Positions 54,800-64,000 of a stretch of DNA of 64,000 nt are shown piece after piece. The translations under genes and the position numbers were made by a program. Under the pieces are notes generated by a model. That model searched no databases. It worked only from the letters and a program-made list of their open reading frames with translations, and had not been told where the DNA came from. Position 1 is the first letter of the stretch; each line of letters starts with the position of its first letter. This DNA comes from Beta vulgaris subsp. vulgaris. Its lineage: Eukaryota > Streptophyta > Magnoliopsida > Caryophyllales > Amaranthaceae. The stretch lies in the NCBI RefSeq assembly GCF_026745355.1, contig NC_079205.1:7176056-7240055 (forward strand). The letters are read 5' to 3'.

Positions 54800-57700
54800 A
54801 TGGGAGGCGGAGGAGCCATGAGAGCGGCGGCAAAAGTCGCCGGAATCGGAGTTTTATCAACCGGAATTCGCGCCGGCGGTTCGACTGAAATTCCGGCGAA
54901 TTTGGCGGCAAGAAATGCGGTCCGACCGGTTACTTCCGGATTATCTTCGACCGGAAATTTGAGCGTTGATCAGACGGTTCAGAGACCGGCTTGGGAGATT
55001 GATGATTGGGAGTTTGCTGGAGGCGAGGATGATTTCGTTGTGGACCGGATTAATTCCGTTAAACCGAGATTAGTTTTTGGACCGGTGCCGACTTTCGAGG
55101 AAACTAAGGAAGCTACTTCTGAACTCAAAGATGCTCTTGATAAGTATTGCTCTCATAGTCCCATTCTTTTGAAATTTCTTGTTTGATTATAATAGTTTTA
55201 TCAGTAGTTGATGATCAAATTGTTGTCGAATTCAGAATTGCATGGTATGAGTAGTATTTTTTGCGTTGGGAGGCGTGAAACTCTACGTGTTGCAATCGAT
55301 ATAGAACAGAGGATATATGTAGAACATAGGATATATGTAGTATTTCTCCGTTTTAAAATAAGTGAAACGCTTCTTCTCAAGTAGCTCTCATATAGACTAG
55401 AGAAGTATTTTCACTTATTTCAGAACAAATGAAGTATTTCACTGTATGAATGTTGTTGACTTACGTGCATAAAAATGTTTGTCATATCATTATTGTGGCT
55501 AGGAGAGAATAACTTGTGAATTTGTGTTCCATTGTTATGGCTTTCGATAGTTTTTCATGGGAAGCTACTTCTTGTTGTTGCATCTTGCATGTGTATTAAT
55601 TCATGACATAATAAAACAGGAAGGTCTACGCTTCTATTTGTGCCACGTGGCACGTGGACTCGCATCTAACACTGTGTATTTGTACCAAATGGTCTTGAAA
55701 TTGGTACCATGAAAAGAGTTTATTTATTTTGGAATGGTACTATAAACTTTTTTTAGAAAAAGAAATGGTACCATATTTAGTACCATTCGATAGCTAAATG
55801 GTACCAAAATATTGGACTGATGGTACCATATTTAGTATCATTCATTAGCTAAATGGTACCAAGATATTGGACGGATAGATGGAGATGAGGGCTCTAATGT
55901 ATATCCTATTGAAGTCCATTTGGGATAAACGAAATTGAATTATTATTCATAGAAAATGTGAGTGTTCAAATGGAGCAAAATGTCCAAGACAGTTTGAGTC
56001 CTTTTAAGAGTGTTTTAGGAGGGAAGGAAGTCAAAGGAAAGAAGAGTTGTTTGTTATTAAATGTTTTAGTCCAAGAACATGTGATAAGGGGTATTTTAGT
56101 AAATTTACTTTATGTCGCTCCTCTAATCCTCCTATCTATTTATTGAGAACAAGTCCTCCGTGGAGCTCCTTTATTTTTGGTGGCTAGAGGTTCAACAAGG
56201 ATGTTGATGGGTATAATGCCTTTCAGTTTGGTCGCAACATTTAACTCATAAAGAGAGTATCTGTTTTGCACCCTGTTTATCTATTATCTGACGAAAAAGG
56301 AATATAATAAGTAGATTGAGACGAAAAAGGAATATAATAAGTAGATTGAGAGGGATTTATTTAATGAGGAAACTAGATATCACTGTTACACCGACACCTT
56401 CATTTACCTCAAAAACGGGGTGTCGTGTCCTACAAGACACTTTACTTGGATACTTCATTTTAAACTAAAAACTTGGACTTTTTTCTACAAAATAGCCGAG
56501 TCGGACACTTGGACACCCGTATCCGAGTAGACACTCCATCCGTGTCTGAAGTAACATAGCTAAATATTATGGGGAAATTTTGCAGAATGTTATCGTGAGG
56601 TTGGAAATGTGCTCTTCATTTCTTATGTATATTGTTAGCAAGTCAAACAAATTGGTGGAAAGATTACAGAAATAAGCATAATGCAGGACTGGTGACCGAT
56701 ATCTTCTTAGCCTTATATCAAGTCTATGATAAGAATTACTGTGATGTGAACATGCATCATGGGCTTTATGATATGAACTGCTGTGATCTGGACATGCATG
56801 AGCTTTATGTTCGCATCTAGTTTGAGCTTTCTATGTTATGACATTGTTATTGTAGCTAGGTTATATTTATATAAAAGGTACTTATCTCCAGGGTGTATCT
56901 CTCTTCACCAAAATCTTCTGGAAGTGTGGAGTCATTCTCAGCTCTTCACGAGACCAAAGCTTGCATCACTCATGAGTCACCTGTGCCGAAAAGTGCAATG
57001 CAGGCATTTAAGCTGCTCAAAGAAAATCCTGCTGCCCAGGTTTTCATCATCTTTCTTCTCGTTTGTGTTCTGCTCATGTCATGTTTGTTAGCTGGAAAGT
57101 CGTAGATCTATACATCAATATTAGTTTGTAAGGATATCATTAAAGATCAAGATCTAACAGACTAATCCAAAGAGGTTGTTGCCTGATAGCCACTATGTAA
57201 TGGAACTAATGGAACTAACATTTGCTCCTCACTGACGATGGAGATTCCAAAAGCTGTTAATGGACGACTGTTTTTGTTCAAGTCTCTTCTCTGGAAGTCG
57301 TGAAATTTGAATGGATCTTTTTATAAATGAAGTTCTTAGGCTCTTACAAGAACCAAGCTTGTAATAACGTAATACAATTAACAGCTGAGTTGCAGACCCA
57401 GCTCTGATAAGCTCTTGATTCTTTATGGCTGCAGTTCAGAGAAATGGTATTAGTGCTGTCATTAGAATCTGTCAAGCAGACTGATGAAATTATGTTGAGG
57501 AAGTTGCAAGTTTGCATAGCCATAGTTATACTATGCTCTAGTCACACAATTCCTGAAATTTTGGAGTAATATAAATTCTCTTGCTAAATTGCTGTTTCAC
57601 CTTATGAGTTGCACGGTTGCACCTGAATACCTTCGATTGTCAGGATTTCTTGTGTCCCTGATATGGTTTCTAATACTTTAGTATAGTTTTGCTTCTTGAT

Positions 57701-59043
57701 TTTGTTTTCTCCGACATTGCTGTTATCTTTTGATTTGTTTCTTTCAAATGTGTGAATGCTCTTAAAAGGCTTTAGATGTGAGTTTATTGTAGCATAGTTC
57801 TATCATCTACGCGCAGAATGATATCTTCGATTCAAGTGTTATTTTCGGGAATTGCTAAAAGTCCTTTGATAGGATATTTGGGCAATGACGAATGGATGAC
57901 TGCTCTTCTATTAATAATTATTACTTCATTTATAGTTTGTTTGAATAAGGGGAATATGGGAGAAAAGTGGGAGAAAGAAAAGGGGGAGATTCATTTCCCT
58001 TTGCTGAATATAACATGGGGGAAAGGAAGGCAATGGAATTTGTATGATTCATTTCTCGTCCTCTCTTGATTAACTAATTCTATCCAATGCGGGATACTGT
58101 GTTCCATGTTCGCTCCTCCTCTCTACTTCCCTTCCATTCCTTCCATCATATGCATGCATCCAAACAAAGTGTTCATGTGAGCTGATCATTGGTATCACAA
58201 TGGTAATATAAACTGGTAATGCATCAGCTAGTTGGAAGTCATGTACAACCAAGTGAGTCAAGGATCGTCCTTGTAATGGTTGACATCATTAAGGAAGGAC
58301 TACTGTAAGTTCATGCTTTTATTGCGTTAATTCCCAATTCTTTATTGCTATGACTTTGTGATACATTAAAAACCTATGCTAGAACATTTCAATATAAGAA
58401 AGTGTCAGTTTGCTCTTGCACTTGACATTTGGAGTTTGGATGAGCTTTATGTGTGTATGAGTTGCTCTTTTACAAGTCTTACTAAACTTGCAATGCAATA
58501 TATTTATTTTACTTCCTGTTCTTGGCAGACTGTAGTTGCTTCAATTGCCTGTGATCCTAATGTGTGGAACGCCGTGATGCAAAACCCTACTCTGATGGAG
58601 TTTCTCGATTCAGAGAAAAAATGTAAGAACCCTTCTAGACCTGTATCTTCTTTTCAGATTGGAGTTGTTCCCTCCGCTTTTTCTCCTTGGTAACTAATGT
58701 GGACTTTGAAGAAGTCTAATCTTGAATATCATTGCTAACAGCTACTGCTTTCAAGAGCCCTGAGTTTGAGAGTCAAGAGTCTCCAAAGAGTGAAGTAGAT
58801 TCTACTGATTCCAATGATCCTGAAGGTCTTCATGGTTTGATGGCTATGCTGGAAAATGTTAAACTTACTGTGGTGGACATGGTTCAAAACTTGACGAATT
58901 TGGTCCAGAGCTGGTTTGCCTCCCCGGAGCTAGACAAAAGATCCGAAGCTACTGATGGTAGCTCCAGAAGTATCTTTGCTGGTGGATCATTTATGGCACT
59001 AGCCATGATGGTGGTCATAGTGGTGGTGATGAAGCGAGCCTAA
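54800..59043 (+). CDS. Plant protein of unknown function with C-terminal membrane anchor
   Basis: Four exons: 54800-55143, 56892-57039, 58529-58622, 58742-59043; all borders are GT..AG and phases fit. ATG at 54800 is in a good context (caccATGG); an in-frame GTG upstream is not used. 295 residues. The start MGGGGAMRAAAK is followed by a Gly/Ala/Ser-rich region that could be a targeting peptide, a conserved-looking RPAWEIDDWEFAGGEDDF (residues 68-85), FGPVPTFEETKEATSELKDA, then QAFKLLKENPAAQTVVASIA, DPNVWNAVMQNPTLMEFLDS, an amphipathic stretch, and a hydrophobic tail SFMALAMMVVIVVVMKRA. I recognise it as a plant-conserved family of unknown function. The tail suggests a tail-anchored protein; compartment unknown. 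A TATA-like tatataga lies at 54555-54562. Confidence 0.88.
55720..55870. repeat. Tandem duplication with ggtacc words
   Basis: Two and a half copies of a ~62-bp unit containing ggtaccatatttagtacc, itself a near palindrome. Confidence 0.75.
56288..56351. repeat. 32-bp tandem duplication
   Basis: Two identical consecutive copies beginning gacgaaaaaggaatataat and ending agtagattga. Confidence 0.85.
57040..58528. other. Intron 2 of the unknown-function gene
   Basis: 1.5 kb. A possible MITE at about 57930-58165 (gtttgtttgaataagg facing catccaaacaaagtg); otherwise nothing. Confidence 0.5.
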
Positions 59044-59615
59044 ACCTCAAGTCCCTTGGTTGTCTAATTTGTCGATGCTCCAATGTTTCATCATGTTGAT
59101 GAATTATATTAGGCTCTGTTTTATCAGTTTGTGGTATATGTAAGTACATTTCTCTTCTTGGTATGGCTTTTGATAATGTACAGTGAAGTTTATCCAAAAT
59201 AAATGGATAACTGAAAGTTGAGACTTGGTGGTAATACTTTCGTTGCTCAGCCATACTCAAGGACTCAAGGTATATATTTGTGTTTTCATTATTTTGGTTT
59301 GGGTTGGCCGGAATGTTGTAACGTGGGAAGCTCTGCCCACAATTGGTCCTGCCACCGTCTACGTAACATTGGTGATGACAGTAATGGTAAATTTTGATAG
59401 TCGAAGAAATGAAAATCGTGTGAAATGCTTTAAATTATCTACTTTCTGAGAGCTCTTTTTTCTTCTGATTTTCAAGTATTTCAACTAATTTATATACTGG
59501 AGAGTACTTTAGCTTGGCTTTTCGGAGTTCATCGTTCTTGGGATAAGGAGTTCGGAAATAAAATCGGGTGCTTCAATAGGATGAACGTAGGAGAGGCAAA
59601 ATCAGATTGTGTAAT

Positions 59616-60241
59616 TAGGGATGGCAAATGGGCGGGGCGGATGCGGATACCCCTAAATCCACACCCACCTCCACCTAAATTTTCCATACCCACCACCTAC
59701 CCGCCAACCATGGCGGGTACAAGTTTCCATATCCACCTCCGCCCACGCGGGTATAAGGTTATACCCACATCTACTCCACCACCCAAGTGGATATCCATTA
59801 CCCACCTATACCCGCCCATCACCTAGGTGGACTTTCCACCCGCCCACCTGATTTATTTTCTATATATAACCTATTATATAAATTAATTATTAGAAACACC
59901 CATTTCAAAGAAAAAAAGTACACATTCTTAGTATTCATATTTCTTAATTATTTTTTTACAATTTTTTAGATTTATGAACATAATTCTTTATTTTATAAAG
60001 GGTAAATTAGTAATTATTATACGGGACGGGCGGATATGGGGTGGGGCGGGTGGATTTGGGGCGGGGCGGGTGGATTTGGGGCGGATGTGACCTCATATCC
60101 ACCACCTACCCACCACCCATGGCGGATTTGACTTTTCGTATCCATACCCACCCACTACGCACCAAAGTCATATCCATAACTGCCCCAACTGGGGCGGATG
60201 TGGTGCGAAACCCGTCAAATTATACCCACCTGCCATCCCTA
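59616..60241. mobile_element. hAT-type MITE
   Basis: A perfect 8-bp duplication TGTGTAAT (59608-59615 and 60242-60249). Inverted ends TAGGGATGGCA and TGCCATCCCTA. Both arms are rich in ggcggg / cccacc words, so the ends are GC-rich while the centre (59850-60010) is AT-rich. Confidence 0.92.
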
Positions 60242-60249
60242 TGTGTAAT

Positions 60250-61023
60250 TGAGGTAAGGGTGGCCTATTATAATTTCTTCATTTAGGGTGATATTGAGAA
60301 TAGGCCTTCACTTACATTACACAATCCTTTAAAAAACTCATTTCCTCTAATGCTTACATGTCATGGGGTACAGTACTTCTCAAGGTGGGGAATGAATTTA
60401 CGGAGAGAAGTTTGGTGATGAATATTCAAGCTAAATATACTGGACCAGGTATGTAGAAGTTCAGATATCGTTAATGTAGCTTGGGTTTTGTTTATACTCC
60501 ACGACTTGTCGGCTTGAGAAATATTTTTACTCTCAGCGATGAGGAAAAAAACGGAGTTTTCTACAGAAATGTGTTGAGAAAGGGGAGATGTATAAAATCT
60601 TTTAACAAGATGGTGTTTTTCAAAGGCATTTTTTTTGTTAAAATCGTATGCATAAATGCAGCAATGACTGATCCAGTATCTACAAATGAAGTTTAAATAG
60701 CTTTTGACTTATGGAGATTTTCTTGTGTTTATCTGCCAGTTATAAATTACTACTATGTCTTGTTGTATATGCAAGGCTTCTGTCTGTGGCATATGCTGGT
60801 GACAAGCTGACAACACCAATAGTTGAATTTGTACAAATACAACTATTGCAGACATGTTGTGGCAAAAATCCCAGACCTAATTATAATCAAACCGATCGAT
60901 TTTCGATTTCTGATTCCAATTCAAATTCCAATTTACCGCTGACATTTAAATTTTGAATTTTTGGCGATTTAAGCACAAGATTCAGGTAGAATTGAAAATT
61001 ATAAGGAATGAGAAGAAATTATG
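60250..61023. other. Intergenic, no recognised feature
   Basis: No gene or element seen. Confidence 0.45.
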
Positions 61024-61025
61024 TA

Positions 61026-61747
61026 CTTCCTCCGTTTTTTTTAAATGTTATATTTTTGAAAAGTTCGGTTACCTAGGAAAATTTTTAATGAAGGATTAAG
61101 AGAAAGTAAGGGTGGGGTGCGGATTAAAGGGAGTGGGGAATACCAGTGAGCGACCACCATCAGTAGGGCACACCAATGGGTCACCGCTGCGACCACCACA
61201 AGTCCAAATCGACCACCGGTGTCCTCCTCCTCCCCTTCCCCTGCTAAACGCGCAACCTCTTCCCCTTCTCCTTCCCTTGCAGTTGCGCGACAGGTTTTCG
61301 GTGGGTGGGGTTTTCGGCGGGTTGGATGGTGTTTTCGAGGGTGGGGTGGGTTTTTCAGCGCGTGGGGTAAGGTTTTAAAGGCGTAGGTGGGGTTTTTGGC
61401 GGGTGTAGTGGGTTTTTCAGGGGATGGGGTGGGATTTTCAGCGGGTGGGTGGTGTTTCGACGGGTGGGGTGGGTGCGGTGGTGGGGAGGGGGGCTACTGC
61501 AGTTGTGGGAGGGGATTGGACTGCTAGGGTGGGTGGAAGAGGGATGGCGATTAATTGTTAATTGTTAATTTAGGTTAAACTTGGTTAAATTAAATAAGTT
61601 TAATTTTGGTTAATTGTTATAAGTAAGGGTAAGTTGCTAATTTAATAGGTTAAAACTTACCAATTAGGGAACAGAAAAAAAGTGTAACATGTTATTTGCA
61701 CCATTCCATTTAAGGAAAGTGTAACATGTAAAAAAAACCGGAGGAAG
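61026..61747. mobile_element. Large Stowaway-like element with G-rich core
   Basis: CTTCCTCCGTTTTTTTTAAA and AAAAAAAACCGGAGGAAG face each other between TA dinucleotides (61024-61025, 61748-61749), and tgttatat/gtgtaacat continue the pairing. At 722 bp it is longer than usual. The core (61110-61560) is a run of ggtggg / gggtttt units on the plus strand, not clearly coding. Confidence 0.7.
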
Positions 61748-61749
61748 TA

Positions 61750-62193
61750 TTTGGATTCAACAAACAAATCTCTCAATAACTAATATAATACAACAATTCC
61801 TAAATAACCTAATCGTCATCACTCATCACCACGGTCAATTCTCGATCGGCAAACACCAAACGGATTCCCAGCTCGCGCTCCAATTTTCAAAATTATTGAT
61901 CTTCGAATTTGAGCATTTTCAGATTTTGGAATTCTAGATCTTTCTTCACGTTCTTGAAATTCGAACAAATCATTGCACCACAATCCTATTGTCGATAATT
62001 AGAACTACCAAGTAACTCCAAGATCTTGATCTAACAAAAATAAATCCTCAAAGAAAATTAGAATTTCAGAATTGGAAGAGAAAATAGCAGTGAAAATCGC
62101 GAGGAACCCTATGAATTTTGGGGAAAATGAATTAGAGATGAGGAAGAGGAGGAAGGAAATTTAGGGAAAATTAATTCGGGATTCGACAGTGAT
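61750..62193. other. Intergenic sequence, possibly interior of a CACTA element
   Basis: No coding support. It may belong to the element ending at 62672. Confidence 0.3.
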
Positions 62194-62195
62194 GA

Positions 62196-62266
<71 letters not shown>

Positions 62267-62270
62267 GGGG
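62194..62270. repeat. (GA)n microsatellite
   Basis: About 75 bp of gagagag with a few gg interruptions. Confidence 0.9.
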
Positions 62271-62329
62271 AGGGTGATGGTTGGTGAAATTGTAGAGTTT
62301 GAGAAGAGACTCCAAAATAATAAAAAATG

Positions 62330-62672
62330 GGCAAAACACGACTTGCGTCGGATGGGCTTATTAGATTCGATGCAAATCATTCAAAAATAAAAAGGCCTAA
62401 AACCTATTCGCGTCGGTTGGGCTTAAAAAATCCGACACAAATCATATGATACATCGATTTGCGTCGCATATAATGTACATTCGACACAAATGTTTTGTTC
62501 ATTATATATTCATTGGCTTTAATTATTTGCGTCGAACATTAATTGGAATCCGACGCACGTGAAGCATGATTTGCATTAGATGCTGATAGTATCCGGCGCA
62601 AATGATGCGCCCGTACACTTTTGCGGTGGTTTTCCGATTGTGCGACGCAAATCAACGGTTTTTCTACTAGTG
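62330..62672. mobile_element. Right end of a CACTA-like element
   Basis: Ends ttttctactagtg at 62672, like the CACTA copies at 1870 and 39247, but with a different subterminal motif (atttgcgtcgga and its complement, about ten copies). The left end is not identified. Confidence 0.6.
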
Positions 62673-63265
62673 CATTTAGGATTTACAAGGATAAATCGCT
62701 ACTCACAGTAGCAATTTATAACTTCTTAAATTGCCACTTGGTGTAGCGAATTCCTATGGGGTACCTGGTGCTGCCCATTTTGGGCTCCTTAAAAACCGCT
62801 ATCAGATATGGCGGTTTATGAGAGCATTCACACCAACCAATTTTGCTTTCCCATTACTGGCGAAATGTCAAAAACATCATCCAATGCCCTCATCCGAACA
62901 GCCATTCCAACACCCAATGTCCAATTTCCAACAAGCCTTATCAATTTATCAAAATTAGAGTTACAATTTATGCATGATCATGACCGACGAGTGGTCTTGT
63001 AGGCGAAGAGTGTGGTGCAAAGTTGAGGTTTAAGAGAGAGAGGGAGGAAATTTTGAGGGAGATCGTGAAAAATGGGAAACTGGTGTCCTGGAGTGGGGTT
63101 TGGGCGGACAATTAACTGATGTTGTAAAAGTAAACTTGGTACTCGGTACGATTGTCTTGGTTTGCCTTAACCGCTACTCGAATTAGTGGCTTACGCCCAT
63201 TAACCGCTACTCGAATTAGTGGCGTACGCCCATTAACCGCTATTTCTGGTAGCGATTCTACCTAG
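62673..63265. repeat. Region with ccgctac repeats
   Basis: Two adjacent near-identical 33-bp units, ccgctactcgaattagtgg..., at about 63170-63238, and related aaccgctat / tagcggtt words at 62690-62820 and 63240. Probably subterminal repeats of an unidentified element. No gene. Confidence 0.5.
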
Positions 63266-63547
63266 ATGTGATCATTTTGGCCCGGCCCGCTGGCGTGACC
63301 CGTTTTTGGGTCGGGTTTTGCGCAGAATTTTTCGGGCCGGGCCGGACCCGGCCCGCCCGTGTTTTTTTGGCTTTGGGAAAGCCAAAAACGACTTTTTAGC
63401 CTATTTTTTGGTCCGCTAATTTAGGCTCGAAATAGCGGGTTTTGGACACAAAAATTCGATCCGGATTTAGGCCCGACCCGGCCCTGCCAATTGGCAAATT
63501 TTTTTGGCCGCGGCACGGCACAAACCCGGTCCGGCCCATGATCACCT
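63266..63547. mobile_element. hAT-type MITE, GC-rich
   Basis: Left ATGTGATCATTTTGGCCCGG and right CCGGCCCATGATCACC are inverted; flanks ctacctag and ttacctaa agree at 6 of 8 bases. Arms consist of ggcccgg / ccgggcc words. Confidence 0.65.
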
Positions 63548-64000
63548 TACCTAAGTAAAATAAAAAACCGAATTTCTAGGGTGATGTCTCGCGTAAACGG
63601 TATGTAGTGAAATAATTCCATGTTTGGCGCATAAAGGAAAATTAAAAACCCCTTTGATAATATTGGGTTAGGGGGGGGGGGGGGATTTCAGAGTAGGGGT
63701 ATACAGTCAACAAATCGAAAGTTCAAGCTGTTAGCATTAGAAAAAAAAAACCGAAAGAAATATCATTTTCCATAACAGTTAGTATACAGAAGAACGACTT
63801 GTTTGTGGAGTGTCAGTGAAGCGAAAATAATGTCTACTTTGGTACTATTTTAAAAAGGTAATAAGATTGGTAGCAAGTCATAATTGGCAAAGAAGACAAC
63901 ATATGAAACAACTGGGGAAGCTGCATGGTTTATGTCTTAATTGTCAAAGACAAACAGCTCCTTATTGCCAGCTCAAATTGATGTCCAGCTATTAACGAAA
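63548..64000. other. Non-coding end of window
   Basis: Only a G15 run at 63671-63685 stands out. Confidence 0.5.

Larger units (their letters stand above)
55144..56891. other. Intron 1 of the unknown-function gene
   Basis: Holds a two-copy repeat of about 60 bp with atggtaccatatttagta (55720-55870) and a perfect tandem duplication of 32 bp starting gacgaaaaaggaatataat (56288-56351). Other sequence is unremarkable. Confidence 0.6.

Noticed and set aside
61112..61378. Gene with Pro/Leu then Gly-rich protein
   Set aside because: The frame follows G-run repeats in a Stowaway-like element.

Overview
This is a plant nuclear window: AT-rich, with intron-containing genes (GT..AG) and dense nested transposable elements. 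The element families (Sirevirus, Tat-lineage gypsy with two RNase H domains, Helitrons ending in CTAG, Stowaway, Tourist/Harbinger, hAT, CACTA) and the three gene families point to a eudicot. A Caryophyllales/Amaranthaceae-type genome is my guess, not something the sequence proves.

Three genes can be modelled. (1) On the minus strand, a VWA-domain protein: exon 1 at 16149-16032 joins in phase to exon 2 at 8145-7604 across a 7.9-kb intron full of transposons; the 3' exons are not found here. (2) On the plus strand at 45274-52828, a complete 13-exon mRNA cap guanine-N7 methyltransferase of 369 aa. (3) On the plus strand at 54800-59043, a complete 4-exon plant protein of unknown function, 295 aa, with a C-terminal membrane anchor. 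There is also an intron-retaining pseudogene fragment of the vacuolar H+-pyrophosphatase (26831-28019).

Layout. 1-7000: a CACTA element with TCA target duplication inside a short-repeat tract, then the 3' end of a decayed Sirevirus (env-like ORF plus LTR), an LTR-like stretch and a 20-bp minisatellite. 7.6-16.2 kb: the VWA gene; its intron holds two hAT elements, two Harbinger-like MITEs, a SINE split by a hAT, a copia pol fragment split by a Helitron that itself carries a Stowaway, and an inverted copia LTR with primer-binding site. 16.5-20.1 kb: a large hAT-like element just upstream of the VWA promoter. 20.1-28.0 kb: a young deleted copia element (22951-26006, 5-bp duplication ATAAC), then the pyrophosphatase pseudogene. 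29.4-41.7 kb: a minus-strand Tat gypsy pol and a plus-strand antisense ORF beyond its 3' end. The pol is interrupted by two CACTA elements and by a second gypsy element, whose 3' LTR contains a LINE tail, a Harbinger MITE and a Helitron. 41.7-44.1 kb: a LINE 3' end split by a solo LTR. 44.2-45.0 kb: a hairpin-forming repeat module ending in a palindromic TATA sequence 250 bp before the cap methyltransferase. 52.8-64 kb: gene 3 surrounded by a SINE, hAT MITEs, Stowaway and CACTA ends.

Target-site duplications, most of them intact or nearly so, allow much of the insertion order to be read directly. No host pathway links the three genes; they are ordinary neighbours in a transposon-rich region.
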